Below are positions 9,452-23,727 of a stretch of 64,000 nucleotides of DNA, piece after piece. Source of the stretch: Monarcha castaneiventris obscurior (taxonomy: Eukaryota > Chordata > Aves > Passeriformes > Monarchidae). The notes below the pieces were generated by a model that made no database searches, was not told where the DNA came from, and saw nothing but the letters and a program-made list of their open reading frames with translations. The stretch lies in contig JAMPIT010000379.1 in assembly GCA_026261815.1 (NCBI GenBank), positions 7,328,001 to 7,392,000 of the forward strand, in the 5' to 3' direction. A program made the translations under genes and the position numbers. Each line of letters opens with the position of its first letter. Within the stretch, counting starts at the first letter, position 1.

Positions 9452-12400
9452 GTACCTCCAACAGGTAGTTTTTGTTTCTTTGACTCATGTCCCTTTGGTT
9501 CTTGTCCCATTTAACCATATTCCTTTCACCAGGGATATCTGTTGGCATGTTTTCTTCATCCCTGTCCTTGCAAATTTCTAACAATATGCACCCTAAGGTT
9601 TTACACAAAATAATTTTCTCCATTTAAAATGTTCATGGACATTAGTTGTAATGAGAAAGTGAAACATGACATCCTGTAAGATGTGTCAAATTCAAAATCC
9701 ATACTGGCATACTGGTCTTCTGAGATGCTACTCGTACTTAATGGAGAAAGAAGTGCTAATGACATGAAGGAAACAGAGAATGATACAAATAAAAAATGGA
9801 ACAAATGGTGCTTTGTGACAGATGGAGGTGAAAATAATGTGTAGAATTCAAAGCCAGAATAAATAAATAAATGTAAGCAACATGTGAAAAAATGTTTAAT
9901 CAGTCTGTGCTACTGAAAGCCCTTCCACAGTTCTAAACTTTTTTTTCTTTTGTGTTCTTTTTTATATCATCTGTATGTTTAGAACTTTATCTTTTGTGTT
10001 AAGAATCACCTTTTGGTAGGTTTAAAAATTGCATATTGTATGTTGGATGCTGTCATAATCTAGATGATACCTCTTAGCTGCCTCTCTTTTTTTTTTAAAT
10101 GCAGTTAAAAATTGACAAATGGAGTTAGAACCTCTCCACAATTTTTAAGTAATTTAGTTTAATAATCTGGAAAATATTTTTGTGTTTGATGAATCATAAC
10201 TGAAATTGTTGGATAATGCTGTAAAATTTCATAAATGGCATAAATTTCTGCCTAGTTCAGCACACAGGAAAATGTGGTAGACATTGTTAAAACTCATCTT
10301 AATTATTTTTTTTTTAAAAACCCTCACATTGTTACTGAGATATTGAGAGAACCTAAATTATATTCTAATTCTGTGCAGGAATGTTACTCAAATGCTTCTT
10401 TTTGCAATAGGTTATTGTTTCATATTTTTAATTTGAAACAAAATTGCATTGCTTCTTTGTATGGTGTCCTCATTTGCCTTGATACTTTATTCTTTTTATT
10501 CTGTGTCTGCTTTTCATTCTTCTCTACAAAGCAAACAGCATGGGATATAATAAACAAACTGGAGAAAAATAAATACTCTGAACATTTGTCTTGAATTATT
10601 GGAAAGCATGAAATTATATTGTTATTTATTTGCTTATTAAGAACTGAACAGAGAAGAGCCATATGTTCTCATATTTCTCATCAGCCACAGGTTGTGCACC
10701 AGCTCTACAGCTTATATGCAGCAGGAAATAGTTCACAACTTCTGTGGCCAGTCTTTTCTTCCTTCACCCTATTTCAGTACCTCAATCTTTTATGTTTCTT
10801 TACGTTCCTGTTATGGCAAAAGTTTCTCCCATTGGTTTGAATATATATATGTGGCAGATAAGGTTGTGTTAAATGATGTGATCCTTACTTGTGGCTATTT
10901 GGATCAGATAGAAGGTCTAGTGTTCATGAGGGTACTGAACCTGTCAGCTTTTTGGGATCCTTGGCATCACTTGGAAATGATGAAGCTGAAATTTATGTTG
11001 TCAAGGTAGGAAATGTTATGTCATAACTTCCACTGCTGAATATGAAATATGTCTGAAATGTTGTTCAAACCCTCCCAGGACTCTAGAAAGGAAACAAACC
11101 AAAACAAAGCAAAAAACTGCAAAAGAAACAAAACAAAAAAACCCTATAAAAACAGGATCTTAAAGTACTTAAGGGTTATGAGAAATGGCTGCCATGACTA
11201 AATTATGCCATTACATTAAGGTTAGTATATTTCTCCAAAATACTTTATTAATTAACATAATAATAGGCCAGAAGCCAAACTGAAAAAACAGGGCTGATTT
11301 CTGTCCTGCTCCAAATGTATTTCACTTATGCAAATCTTCCCTTATATAAATATTCAAAATACATATGAATAGCTGCATATACATATATGCACAGATTTAT
11401 CTATATATACACACACAGAGAACAATAGCTGTACAGCTGTCACTGTTGGACATGCTGATACTCTTCTCTGGACTAGGGGAGCTTTCTCTGAAGGGGAAGC
11501 TAAGGCTAGATGTCTACCTTTTAGGTGTTGAATCACATATAATAAATTCGACCATAAAAGCCCTGCATCAGTTGTCTTGCCATCATTCTGCTGACCACCT
11601 TCTGATTGAAGACTGATTGTACATTTGTCTGTTTTGATCACTGTAGTATAAAAATATCACTCCATCTTCCAAGGAGGAAGCGTGATTTGTTTGTTAAGTG
11701 GGAGAGACAGCAGTGTCACAGAAATTACTGAAATCTTCAGAAGGGAACCTGCTGGTGAGAAGTAAAACAGCTGAGATGGCAGTTGGGTATTTTGTTTGTC
11801 TGACTGAAAGAAAAGAGTGGAAGCTCATGGGAATGACAGACCACTGTCAGTAGTGAATTGCTCTGAAAGAGGAGAAGAGACATCTTCTAAGTTATTTGTC
11901 ATAATTTCCTTGACTAGAAAGAACATGCCATCAAAGAAAATGTTTAAAACTTTGAACATTTCTCTGTTAGTGTTTTAGTCAAGTATGATATTCTGTAGTA
12001 GATTGATTTTGTGGTAAAAAAGGATCATATTTCTCCTTCAAACTGTCAATCGAGAACATTTCCTTGTAGCTATGAGTGATGGGGAGAGTTTGATACAATC
12101 TTCAATATTTTTCTATATTTTTTGGTGAGTAAAGATATTATTTCTTTATAGAAATTATTTGCTAGTTATTTTCATTACTTGATGTGGATAAAAGGTGTGT
12201 TTAGTATAAGAGAATCATTCGGTGATGTAGGTAGCAGTTGTTCCTTGAAAAAAATCTCAAAGTTTCATAATTTAGCAGAGTTTGCTTAACTTGTTTGGGG
12301 AGAAAACCACCTGCTTTAAGTCTTATCTGAGCACATCTTTTAACATTTCCATTTACTGCAGTTATTCTAAAAATCTGAAAGTACTTAGTGTATTTTATTT

Positions 12401-15160
12401 ATCTTGCACTAGGCTTTTTAATCTCCAGTAAATCAAGTGTCCTTCTGACTGTGATGTAGATTATGATGAAAATCTACCCTCCTTGCTGTAAATACAGTAA
12501 CAAACCTGCTGTTGACTATATTGTGTTTGTACTTATTCCTTCTGGGAGCCACACATACTGTAGTACTTATCAAGTAATGTGTATGGTTGTATTTTCATCT
12601 GAGTTAGTAATTCATTCCAAACAACTTGTGTTTCCTTTCAGCTTTAATGGGCTAGTTATCTGTGCTTTACAGCCATGGTCAAGATAATTACTTTGAGTCC
12701 CTGCCACAAAGAGAAAAAACCTATTGCACTGAGGTGACTATGCTTGTGCTCATGTATAAAGGGAGAGACTGGGCTTTTCTGATTTATTTGCCGACAGTGT
12801 GACGTCTAACAATATTTCAATGTATCACTGTTACAAGGAAAGGTTTCCTCCACCTCTTTCTTACAGTTCTACCCATTCGGAGAAGAAACAATTCAGCATT
12901 CATTTTCTTTCACCTTTAAGTACTGTGTAGAAAATTACAGAACCTATTCTTGGGCAGATCAATCCACTGTGGTAAACCCATTAACTGTAATACAATACAG
13001 CAAGAATTCTAAGCCAGAGAGAATGAAAGAGGATAGCAAAACACTGAGGCCTGGATTAGTTGTCTCTAATGCTAAGGGTTTGAGGATGGTGTGTCTGCCG
13101 ACTACTCTGGTCTTCCCTGCAGTGAGAGGAGACAGAGCATCCTCTGGAGCACTCAAGATTTGGATGGGCTTCACTGTGCTGCAGAAGTTCCTGTCTCTCC
13201 ACCAACAGTAAAGGGAGCAGAGGGCAGCATTCCTGTTACCCTATATGGCTCTGTGCCTACTAGGTTTTTCTTGTATAACCCTTGCAATCAGAATTCACAG
13301 CAAAACATAATTTTAGTGACCTTTAATCCAGTCTGTTTCCAAAACATGTCTGCTATTCCTTTTCCATAACTAATACATCTGTGGCTCTGGGCTCCTCGGT
13401 CAAGATAGCATTAATCATCAATTGCTTGATCGTAAGAGGTATTAATGGTGACAATGTGATGCAAATCTATTTTATGGCAGCCAAAATAATTATGAAGACA
13501 AGCAGTACTGTGTTCCTGAGGATCAGTAGTCTACTGGAATAGTCTGTATTCCTAACAACAAAGCATTCTTTAAAATCCAGTATTCCATTCAAAAAGCCCA
13601 AAGGAAAAAAAAAAAGACAAGTTGAATAACCTGCTTGAACATCCATACTACATGCTTACTACAGTGAGTCCGTTGTGGTCATACCATTTTAGTAATGAAA
13701 TCTGAAATACCACAGAAAACAGTGATCTGCACTCAACTGGCTAGTCATGCACAGGCTTCTTATCCTTGTTAACGTCTCTGTACCCTATGCTTACTATAGA
13801 TGTGTATTAACCTGATTTTACTGTTTGCTTTAACTGCTTCAAAGGCATTGATGTAAAACCATTAAGAAATAGTGTAAAATAAACTTTTCAAACAATAAAA
13901 AAATATTTTCTCTTTCTCTTAGCAAGCACCTTACTGAAAGAGGGAATTCCTGCTCGCAAGTGTAAATCAGGTGCTTTCTGTCTCTGTAGATCCAGAGGAA
14001 TTCATTAGTTGTGCAACTAGTCTGTGACAGAAGCATGTTAACCTTGGGCACTAGACCAGAGCTATCTTGAAGGAAAACGCAACATATGGGAAGACAGAAG
14101 AAAGTGTGTGCTGTGGGAGGTTCTTTTTATGAAATATGGAGTCTCTGTGAAAGCTGCCCAGAAAATTAGGAAAATGGAATTGATCCAAACACAAATAGAT
14201 TAATGGACACACTTCAACTAGCAACAGAGTTGACAGACAAATTAATATGTAGTTGCTACAATGAAAGATTCAGCACTCAATTTCCATCTTGTATATTGTA
14301 ACTGGCATATAGTTGTTTGAAAATTTGTTTCATAAAAGTAAATTGGACTGTACAAATCTTGTATCTAGTTTGAACTCATTTAGATGGCCATGTGGATTGA
14401 AGTGAAAGGTCAGTGCATGCTTCATTTTCTGCTTAACCCTGAAAAGTGACACGTCTTGTACACTGTCTTCATTTATTTGTATATCTGTTCCCTAGGTACT
14501 TCTGTGATATCCCACATATTCTGTAGCTGTTAATTTTTGTTTAAAATAGATATAAATTAGTGACAGTTTAAATTCTGCGACAATTATATAGCAACCTCTT
14601 CTGAAATGTCAAAGGCAAAATCTTATTTCTCTTGATCTCGTAATAGACTGCTAATAAGTTGAATGGTCATGTGTAGGCAGAGTTGCCATGTGTTCACATG
14701 GCCCTGGGTACAAGATGGTAGGAAACTGTTACTCTTTTGAGGTCACTGACCAAAATGCATGTTTAAGTATTGTTTTTGAAAGTTAAGGAACAAAAATAGA
14801 ATTTTTCAGGTGGAGTATCTTCACTGTGAGGAAGACTTCATTCATTGTATGAGGAGTGTTTGAGTTGGTGTGCATGAAGATCTTTTGCCCTAGAACATTC
14901 AGATAGAAGTATTTTTTGTCAAATCAAACTAGATTTCAGAGCTAGCACCGAAGGAGTAATAAAAGTATTAAGAAAAGTCAAGCCTGAATTCTGAAACCAA
15001 CATAAATCAAACTGAGAGATACAGTGTGTTACTTATTAGCAAAAATGTTCATGTATCAGGAATTTCTTCTGCTGTGGAGTAGAATGCAGTGGGATGAGTG
15101 CAAAGGTACAAGGTATTATTTTCTCCATCTACCGCTGGTTGTATTTCCTCAGAAATCTCT
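9452..15160. other. AT-rich host DNA, no gene seen
   Basis: No exon, RNA gene or family repeat could be supported. A-rich low-complexity patches occur near 11090-11150 and 13600. Short open frames lack recognisable motifs. Confidence 0.55.
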
Positions 15161-15688
15161 TGTGGACCAAGCCTGGCTGGGATAGAGTTAATTTTCTTCG
15201 CATCAGCTGGTATGGTGCTGTGTTTTAGATTTGTGACCAAAATGGTACTGATAGCACACTGGTGTTTTGGCCATTGCTGAACAGCATCAAGGTCTCTCTC
15301 ACTCTTCTCTCCACAGTGAATCGATTGGGGGTGGGCTAGAACTGGGAGGGCATACCACTGGTCAGATGACCCAAACTAACCAGTGAGGTATTTCATGCCA
15401 TAGTCTCATGCTCAGCAAGAGAAAGAGAAGGAAAGGAGTTTAGTCCATTTTAGGAACCAAAAGGCTATCAATCTGCCTGTGAGAAGTGGTGAGTGATTGG
15501 CTTTGCATCACTTGTTTTGTTTCGTTTCTCTCTTCTTAAACTTCTGTTTCATTTATTAAACAGTTTTTATCTCGATCCCCAAGTTTTCTTGATTTTACTC
15601 CTCCTTTCTTCTTCCTTCATCCCACTGTGGGTGGAAGTGAGCGAGGCTGTGTGGTCGTTTAGCTGCTTTCCAGGGTCAACACACAACA
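15161..15688 (+). mobile_element. Old solo LTR of an avian ERV (ERVL-like)
   Basis: The start, with GGCTGGGATAGAGTTAATTT (15174-15193) followed by the GCTGGTATGGTGCTGTGTTT block, and the tail (CATCCCACTGTGGG, GTGAGCGAGGCTGTGTGGT) match a common bird LTR family as I remember it. ATTAAA near 15555 could be its polyadenylation signal. It is diverged, and I see no matching target duplication, so the exact ends are uncertain. Family name is from recall. Confidence 0.72.
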
Positions 15689-18600
15689 GCTTGCTAGTCT
15701 AATAATTCACTTGCCTCCCTTCTATCCCACATGCTATTAAGACCTAGGAACTGCAGGGTTCAAAAGTGCTGTTCTCTTGAATATCTATATGATATTCATT
15801 ACAAGTTGGGAAAATGTATGTCTTATTTCTTACTTAGATTATGTTATGTATCACTCAGTTTTACTGTTTAGCCAAAAGAAGTCTCAGATTTAAGAAAGCA
15901 TTGTGTTTTTCTTTTCAAAGTAACATTAGAAAGTAGGCCATTATTAGAAGATTTTATGCCTAAAAACTGTTAGAATTGGCAGGTTTTGTTTGCTGGAACT
16001 TGCAGTGGCTGGAGCTTGGGATGTTCAGAGCATGGAAAACAGATTACTGGCAAAATGGGGGAAGAAGGTCCCCAAATGGTAGAGGACCTTTCTGTACATT
16101 TCCTGCAACAATCAGCAAGGCTCTAAGTTCTCTGTGCAGTGGTTCCGTTCCGGGAGATGGTGGGGAGACATCAGTGCATCAATAAGTGTTATGTTTGTTG
16201 ATTTCTCTGTAAGAGAAACCCATTTTGCTAAGCACAGACTGTGTGCTCTGTGTTCAGAAGTAAATGATATTGAAGGCTCCATTTCCATGCATTTACCACC
16301 AGCAGTTACCTACTGCAAGACCTGGCAGAGGACAAGTTACTTAGATCAGTTGATAGTCCTTGGAGTAAAACCCAGAAGACTAAATTAAGTCCAGGATCTT
16401 ATAGATAAAAGAATAGGCAAAGGCCTGGGAAGAGGTCTGAGGAAGTCAGAAGAGGAACTTGCAAGATGTTACTTGAGAATGGCTATTAACAGTATATGTG
16501 ACATCTGGAACAACTATTGTCTCCTCTTTCAGAGGAAGTTAGGTGAACTGGTGAGAGCTTCCAACACTTGTCTTTTTATTGAAATTTCAAGTAATAGATC
16601 CAGATGACAAAAAGGTTTGAGCCATTTCCCCAGGGGAACTGGCATTTGTATTTAGAATTCATTTTGTATTCCTGCTTTAAGGGAACACTGGTAGAACAAT
16701 AGGTATTACAAAGTTTAGCATAAAGAAGTGCTGTTTTTTGAGTTTATGGTATGTTGTGTCATTTTATGCCTTATAGGAAAATAAAAACCCATAAATACTT
16801 ATATGCTCAGATCTTGAAGACAACTGTTTTCCATCACTAACAAGTTCACAAATTTTGCATAAATATTTGCAACCTTATCTCATTTTCTTCTGTGCATTTC
16901 CTAGTTTGTGAGTGGGGAAGAGACCTGTATACAAGCTCTGTAGATGAAACTTCAGTATTTAATGCTTCAGTCTGTTGCATGCAGTAGCACTGATGGGAAG
17001 GTGTTTGGCCCTTTTTGGGTCCACTTGCCACCAAATCAATGAATAGGTATGTGGCTGACTCTGCAATTTTTATGTTATTTGATTGAAAGCTTTGTCTTAA
17101 AACTTTGGATTTACTGTAAATATTATGATGTGGAGTTCCATGTTCTCAAAAAAGTCTAAATGTCAGTCACCTTACCTTACCTTACTTTCTGTCAGTGGTG
17201 ACTTTTAAGCATGCTGTTATTTTGCTTATTTCTAAAACATGCAGTAGGTAGTAAGAGAGGCTTGCATGTGCACAAAATTAATTTCCTGATTACTGTTTCA
17301 GAAACATGAAAAGAGTATACTATTTTATAAATATTAGTTTTAAATTATATTAAAGAGCAAAATTTTCTATATCTTTAACTACGTGTAATTAATTGTTTAC
17401 TAAGAATTCTCATTATCCTCAGAAATTTTCTGGGGGCGAAGTTAAATTTTATCAGCTGTACCTCTTTACAGTTTGTGATGCCTCAACACAGTTTTTCCTT
17501 TAGAAGTAAGGAAAGAAAAGTTTTAATGCATTTCATCAGCAGATTGTTTACTTTAGTGGACTCCCTATCAATTGAAGGTATTTGTGTAATAGTTTTCTTG
17601 ATAGTAGTTGTATTAAGGCAAGATGACAGATGTAGGTTAATCCCTGAATACAATTTTAGTTTATATACTGCTCGCAGTGTAATGTTCATTTCCTAAATGT
17701 TTTTCTCCTCTTCTGTATTTCCTTTCATAACTCAAAAAACACACTTTGTGTTTTCGCAATACTATGTTTCTGTGACTACTTAACTGCCTTGGCCATCCAG
17801 GCATTTCTAAAGTAAAAAAAAACCAAAAAAACCCCCCCAAAAATAAACAAACAATAGCCCTTGCTTTTCCTGGGATTTCTTTTTTTCACACTTGTATGTG
17901 CTGGAACTCAGCATTTAGAGATTAAGAAACAGAGTAAGAAAATCAGATCAGTGAAAACAAGATACCTGTTTTTTTCCTCCTGGCCTTTTTCTTATAAAAG
18001 TGCTAAATTACTGAAAAAGTGATTGGTTCATATGTGTATGTCAAAATCTTATAGGACCAGAAGGAGTACAATGGGAGTAACATAATTTTATATTTATACT
18101 AGTTATGAAACTTCAGGATGTAGTTTTATTTTAAGAATCCTTGGATCCCAAGAACTTGAGGGTAATTCAGATTTTGGAAATCTCTGTCTCTCAGAATTAC
18201 TCTTTAGCATGAGTAGTTTCAGACTTTATCGAGGGTGCTGTTGCTGAAGAAATTTTTCAGGTCAAAGCATTTGTTAATTATTTGCTTAATGGTACTATAA
18301 ATTGCATCTAAGACTACTCTCGATGAAAACAGGTTGTGAGTAAGCATTATGTTTTCCCTGAGGTCTTCAAGATGATCATGCTTTTCATTTCCTCATATGA
18401 TAAAGATCATGAAGTTTATGTCATGGACAGGTTTCTGGCTGATACGGCATGAGCAGCATGTACCATACATTCCTTTGTGTTCTGCCTTGATTTGTGGTGC
18501 AAGCCACTGCTGTTTTATCCTTTCTGTGAAGTAGGATGTATTCTCTCAGAACTGAGAGAAAGACCCAATCCAAACTGGGTAGTTAGATACAGTCATAAGA

Positions 18601-20880
18601 GATACAGAATTCTTTTGGTGTGTGACAGATGTGGGATGTACTCCTGGCCTTCCCTGCTAGTGTCCTGTTGTACACAAAGAGAAATGTTTAGATATCTCAA
18701 AAGTCCTTAGAAGCAGGAAACAGGATACTTCTAATAAGTAAAATTGGATTTCATGAAAATATTAATAACACAAGAGACATGCAGTGGAGCTTATTAGTCC
18801 TTAGAAGCTTAGCCAAACAGGTGAATTCTGAGTTTGTACTAAAAGGATACAAGTGGTATAACACTTAAGTGATTTATTGAGAAAATCTTAATACACTAGA
18901 CCTCAAATTTCACCACATCAGGAGCTCTATCAAGGTTTCATTACTTTCATTGTTTAGAAAGGAAGAGTTTAAACCTCAGTGTAGCTTGCTTTCACCATTT
19001 ATTTACTTACTTGTAATAAACAAACCATGTGAAACCATGAGACCATTAGACCCCTGAACTGTTGAACATCCCACTAGAAAGATAATTTTTAGTATTCTAG
19101 AAAGATTTGGGGGAATTTATTTTAATGACCAACATAAAGCTGCTGAAGTGTGGTAAGGACAAAACCTTTTCTGGGTCTAAATCTAATTTATAATTGTGTA
19201 GATTTTATTCCAAGTGCTTTTTTTCTCATTCCTTCCTTCCTTCCTTGATAAAATCCTGCCTCCATATCAGTGACGTTTTGTGAATGCTTATTTTCAAGAC
19301 TGTGGCAACTATACTGAGATTCACACATGTGAAATTTGTTTCATGTCTTGTAGTTAAAAGAGTTATAAAGATTGATGGACCTTGAAGTGCTGTCATAGTT
19401 TTAGCTGAGGATTACTGCCCAATTCACAGTATGTAGTTAAGATAGAGGAACAAGAAGAAGTTCTCTTTGTTTTTTAGTTGTCTTGTAATTGCTTTGTGGG
19501 AACATGAAGAGCATTTTGCCCTACTTTGTAAATTCCACTACTCTGAATAATTTTTCGTGGTAAATATATCCACCATTACACTATTGGAACTGAACAGAAC
19601 TATTTTAAAGAGATGGATGAACACATAAGCAAATTGGATGCTATATTTGTCCTTGCTAGACTGTCAGTGGTAATTAAAAAAAAAAGTACACTAACATTTC
19701 ACTTCTTTATAAAGAAATCTGTTTTGGCTGCTTGCTGTGGAGGACTTACTATGTCACTTTTTTTTGTGGATTTTTTTAACCCAAAACATAGCGTCAATGT
19801 ACACAATGAAGTATTTGAAATAAAGAATCCCATGGAAAAGATTTAACAATTATTAACTGAATTATGTTCACTACTGGGTCAAAAGCATATTTTCACAATT
19901 TTGTGCCAAAGTTGCTTGACGCTGCAAATTGATGAAATTCCCACCTAAATAAGTAAAAAATCACAGATTTTTGAACATTTGTTACTTTTTTCTACAATTT
20001 TTGAGCTGAATTCTACATTCGAGAACTGACATGTTTCATTTTAAACAGACGTAGATGTTTTTTGTCCTATTCTAAAGGTTTGATTTATTTTATTGCGTGG
20101 TTTTGTATTCTATTATGATTTATTAGTCTCTTTCCAGCACTGATTTTACTTTGAGTACACCAGTTACAGTAATTGGTTGAAAGTTTTTCTTTTGATAGAA
20201 AACTGCAGCACTTTGCATTGTTGCTGTTGCTGTGACAGTGGGAAGAACACTGTTTTCTGTCATGCAAACAAGCTCTTCAAACATCTTTCATTTTTCTGCG
20301 CAGTCTTTGTGCCCATTCCCATTAGCAGAAGTGGCCTATTTATTCTATCACTGTGTTAACATAGTAATATATTCATCTTAGTGAGGGAGCTAAATGCGTG
20401 TTTTGATTCATCATTGCTCCTATCCAACTGGTGTCTGAATGTGTTTGAAATTACTGGGAGTCCATAAGCTTTAAAAGGTTCATTAGTATTATCAATATTA
20501 CCATTTTTTTAAAGTATCTGTTATGTGTAGATACTTTAAGGTCAGTCGTTTATTCAGGAGAATTCAGAAAACGACAGACCCTTGCTTATGCATGTTGAAG
20601 ATATTCTAATATGTGCATAGCAGAGGTGGGCATCTGCCACTGTGCTTAGCTTGTACAGTTCACATTTTTCAAACGTATATTGTACTGCACTAGAGTTTTC
20701 AATTATATTCTTTTGTGCAGCAGAGGAAGGGTCTCTGCAGCACTTCTTTTACTGCTTTTTTAATGCATATTCTGCTATTTTATCTTTTCTCAACCATTAA
20801 ATTAATATTTGGCTGCAACGCAACAGCACACCCATTTACTGATAGATTAGGTGTCTTAGCAGTGTCTTAAAGCTTAGGAG
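15689..20880. other. AT-rich host DNA, no gene seen
   Basis: Nothing recognisable apart from low-complexity tracts (A/C-rich near 17812-17860, CCTT repeats near 19230-19245). Confidence 0.55.
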
Positions 20881-21013
20881 TAGAATCATAGAGCCAAAGA
20901 ATGGTTTGGGTTGGAAGGAAGCTTTAAAGAGCATCTAATTCCAGGCCCCCTCCCATGGGCAGGTACACCTTCTCTTAGGCCAGGTTCCTCAAAGCCCCAT
21001 CCATCAATGAGTT
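20881..21013 (-). mobile_element. CR1 LINE 3'-end fragment
   Basis: Starts with agaatcatagagccaaagaa and ggtttgggttggaagg, the reverse complement of the usual CR1 3' end, and runs to about 21013 before similarity fades. It is a short, 5'-truncated copy on the minus strand. Confidence 0.85.
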
Positions 21014-21435
21014 TTCATCATAGAAATGTGGTGAATAATCTTTTAAAATTTTGCAGTTTAAATTTGAAAGGTTTTTGAACCCAGAAAGATTCTTTTCTCT
21101 TTCTCTGCCTTTTTTTACCTCCCCTAGCCTTTACTTTCATCTCTTTTCTGTTACCCATATTTTTCATCTTCACAATCCATTAATCTATACTTTTTTTTCC
21201 TCACTTCCTTTCTTGCTGTTTCCTGCCTTCACTTTGCAATTTTTATCCTTTTGATATATTAGGGATTTATATTTCATATATTCTTTCATTTTTTTTCTTT
21301 TTTTTTTCCCCATAAGCATATTATCCATGGCCTTCACCTAACAAAAAAAAAAAAAACAAACTTTTTTTTTTGCCTTCTTCTATTCACGTAGTAAGTTCAT
21401 CCTTTCTCTTTGCCTTTGTGGCTTTTTTTTTTTTG

Positions 21436-21484
21436 TTTGGTTTGGTTTGGTTTGGTTTGGCTTGGCTTGGCTTGGCTTGGTTTT
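21436..21484 (+). repeat. TTTGG/CTTGG pentanucleotide repeat
   Basis: About four TTTGG units are followed by about four CTTGG units, in a wider T/G-rich stretch (21421-21600). This makes the Trp/Phe/Leu-rich open frame at 21370-21606, which is not a gene. Confidence 0.9.
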
Positions 21485-21599
21485 GGTGTTGGTTCGTTGG
21501 TTGGGTTTTGTTGTTTATTTCTCTTTTTTGGGTTTGTTTGTTTGTTTGTTGGGGTTTTTTTTGTCGGTTTTGTTTCTTGGGGTTTTTTTTGTGTGTGTA

Positions 21600-23375
21600 T
21601 AAATGAAGGGTTCCTACTTCAGCCATGTTCTAAGATGTCTGCAATCAGGCTTCCCTGTATTTTGCTCTTTAATATGCATTCTTACTGTTAAACATTGATT
21701 TCTCTGTAGTTTCCTTACACCTTTTCTGCTGTCTCAGGCATTTTGTCATTGTGCATCACTCTCATTCCTCATCCCGTTTCTCCCTTCCTGAACTTACCAA
21801 CTTTACACTTTTTTCTTGGTTGTATTCCTCCTCCTCTTTTTTTTTTCTCAAATACTTTTTCAGTTAATCTCTTCATATCTATCCATCCCCTTCTTCTGTG
21901 TTCATCTATCCATTCTGAGTTTAAGTGTACCAGTCTAACAAAAATACCGTTATTGAAAGTCATGTTCTTCTAACCACATTAGTTCTCTCTTTAAATCATT
22001 TTGTGCTCTTTTATCTTCAGAGTTAAGTTTCTTCTCTTTCCCTTCCAAACCTTGCTGTAGTTTCTGGTCTGTGAACCTCAGCGTCATGCTCCAAATATCT
22101 CCTAATTATATGTGTCTTCACTCCTGTTTTAGCTCCCTCTGTTAGCCTAAGTTTTGGTCTCCATCAGTTCTGTCTTTCAAAGCAATGTCCCATTTCCTCT
22201 CAACTATGGGCTTTCCTGTTTTCTGAGTACCTAACTTCAACCTAAGAAAAACATGTCTCCTTCAATCCCACTGAATAACAGAATACCTTCTAATTTGTTT
22301 GTCTTCCCAGCAAGAACTGCGTGTTTTCTTTACTGAAACTATATGCCCTCCTGTGAAAGGTGCTCTGAGAGCTGATTGTAAAATGCCATGTAAAAATGCA
22401 GCGTTGTGTAAAGGGTGATTAATATTACTATGAATTAATGTTATTTCGGACAAGTTTAGAAATCCTTCTAAGATACTTATGCTTTGTGCTTTTCATCTCA
22501 CCATTTTTGGCTCTCACCTTGTAATGTACTTTCTGCTTCACTAAAGGTATGATAATGAGGCATGCATAATTGAAATGAAAATCTCTTCAGAACCCTTTCT
22601 GATTTAATCTGTTGAGAATCATAATCAAGCACTCCTGAAGTTACAGAAAACTAGTGTATTGATGTGTAGCAAAGATCTGGGCTCTGCGTGAGTTGCTTAC
22701 CCAGCTGATATGCTCTCCTTTGAATTATTCTAGTTTCAAAAAAGTATCAGGGATACACTAATGGGCTATAAAAGAAACGAATAATCTTGTGTATGCAAGA
22801 TGAAAGAGCTTCATAGATAAAGTAATTAAATGACAGTGGTAGTTATTGGATGCATCTTGTGTACAGAAATGTTTTCCAAAGGAGCAGGAAATCCACAAGA
22901 ACATGGAATCTTTATTTTTAATACACCCACAATTTTCTCTAAAGATGCAGTTTTCCCTGTTGTAAATACTTATGAACTTTGATTGCATTTTGAAGCAATT
23001 CATTCCTGACTTTTGGGACAGTGTTTCATGACACCAAAATTTTAAATTCTCATTACAAATCTTTTTTCTGACAAGTTTTGTTTAGGAGGATTCTTTTGAA
23101 TAGATTATTTGTTTCTCTGAATTACGGATATTACCAAGTTCTATAATATTTGCCTTTTTTTGGCTGAATAATTACATATGTAGATAATGTGAACTAGAGA
23201 TATGTTTAAAATATTAATGAGAAAGCCAAGGTCTAAAAAGTTACGAAATGGCAACACTGAGGTTCTCTGTACAAACTTAATGCATTTTCTAATCCACAGT
23301 TGTGTGGATAAAACTTCTAATTTCATGATTTTTTTTGAAAACCAAAGTGTCTCATTGGTTCTCACATAAGATGTT
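21600..23375. other. Pyrimidine-rich host DNA, no gene seen
   Basis: CT-rich on the plus strand around 21740-22260; no exon or RNA gene supported. Confidence 0.5.
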
Positions 23376-23727
23376 GACCTTATTGCTCTCTCTGACTACC
23401 TGAAAGGAGGTTGTAGCCAGGTTAGGGGCGGTCTCTTCTCCCAGGTAATATGTAACAGGACAAGAGAAAATGGCCTCAAGTTGTGCTAGGCGAGGCTTAG
23501 ATCGGATATTAGGAAGAATTTATTTGCTGAAAGGGTTGTCAAGCATTGGAACAGGCTGCCCAGGGAACTGGGTGAATCACCATCTCTGGAGGTATTTAAA
23601 ATCCATGTAGATATGGCACTTGGGGACATGGTTTAGTGGTGGATTTGGCAATGCTAGGTTTATGCTTGGACTTGATGACTTAGGGGTCTTTTCCAGCCTA
23701 ATCAATTCAGTGATTCTATCATTCCAA
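23376..23727 (+). mobile_element. CR1 LINE fragment (3' end)
   Basis: Contains the typical CR1 blocks: ctacctgaaaggaggttgta, cttctcccaggtaa, gaaagggttgtcaagcattg, caggctgcccagg, and a 3' tail resembling ttttccagcctaa...gattctatcatt. It encodes the remnant C-terminal tail of the ORF2 reverse transcriptase. Plus orientation, 5'-truncated. Confidence 0.93.

Noticed and set aside
21370..21606. Hydrophobic Trp/Phe/Leu-rich frame resembling a membrane protein
   Set aside because: Generated by TTTGG/CTTGG and T-rich simple repeats.
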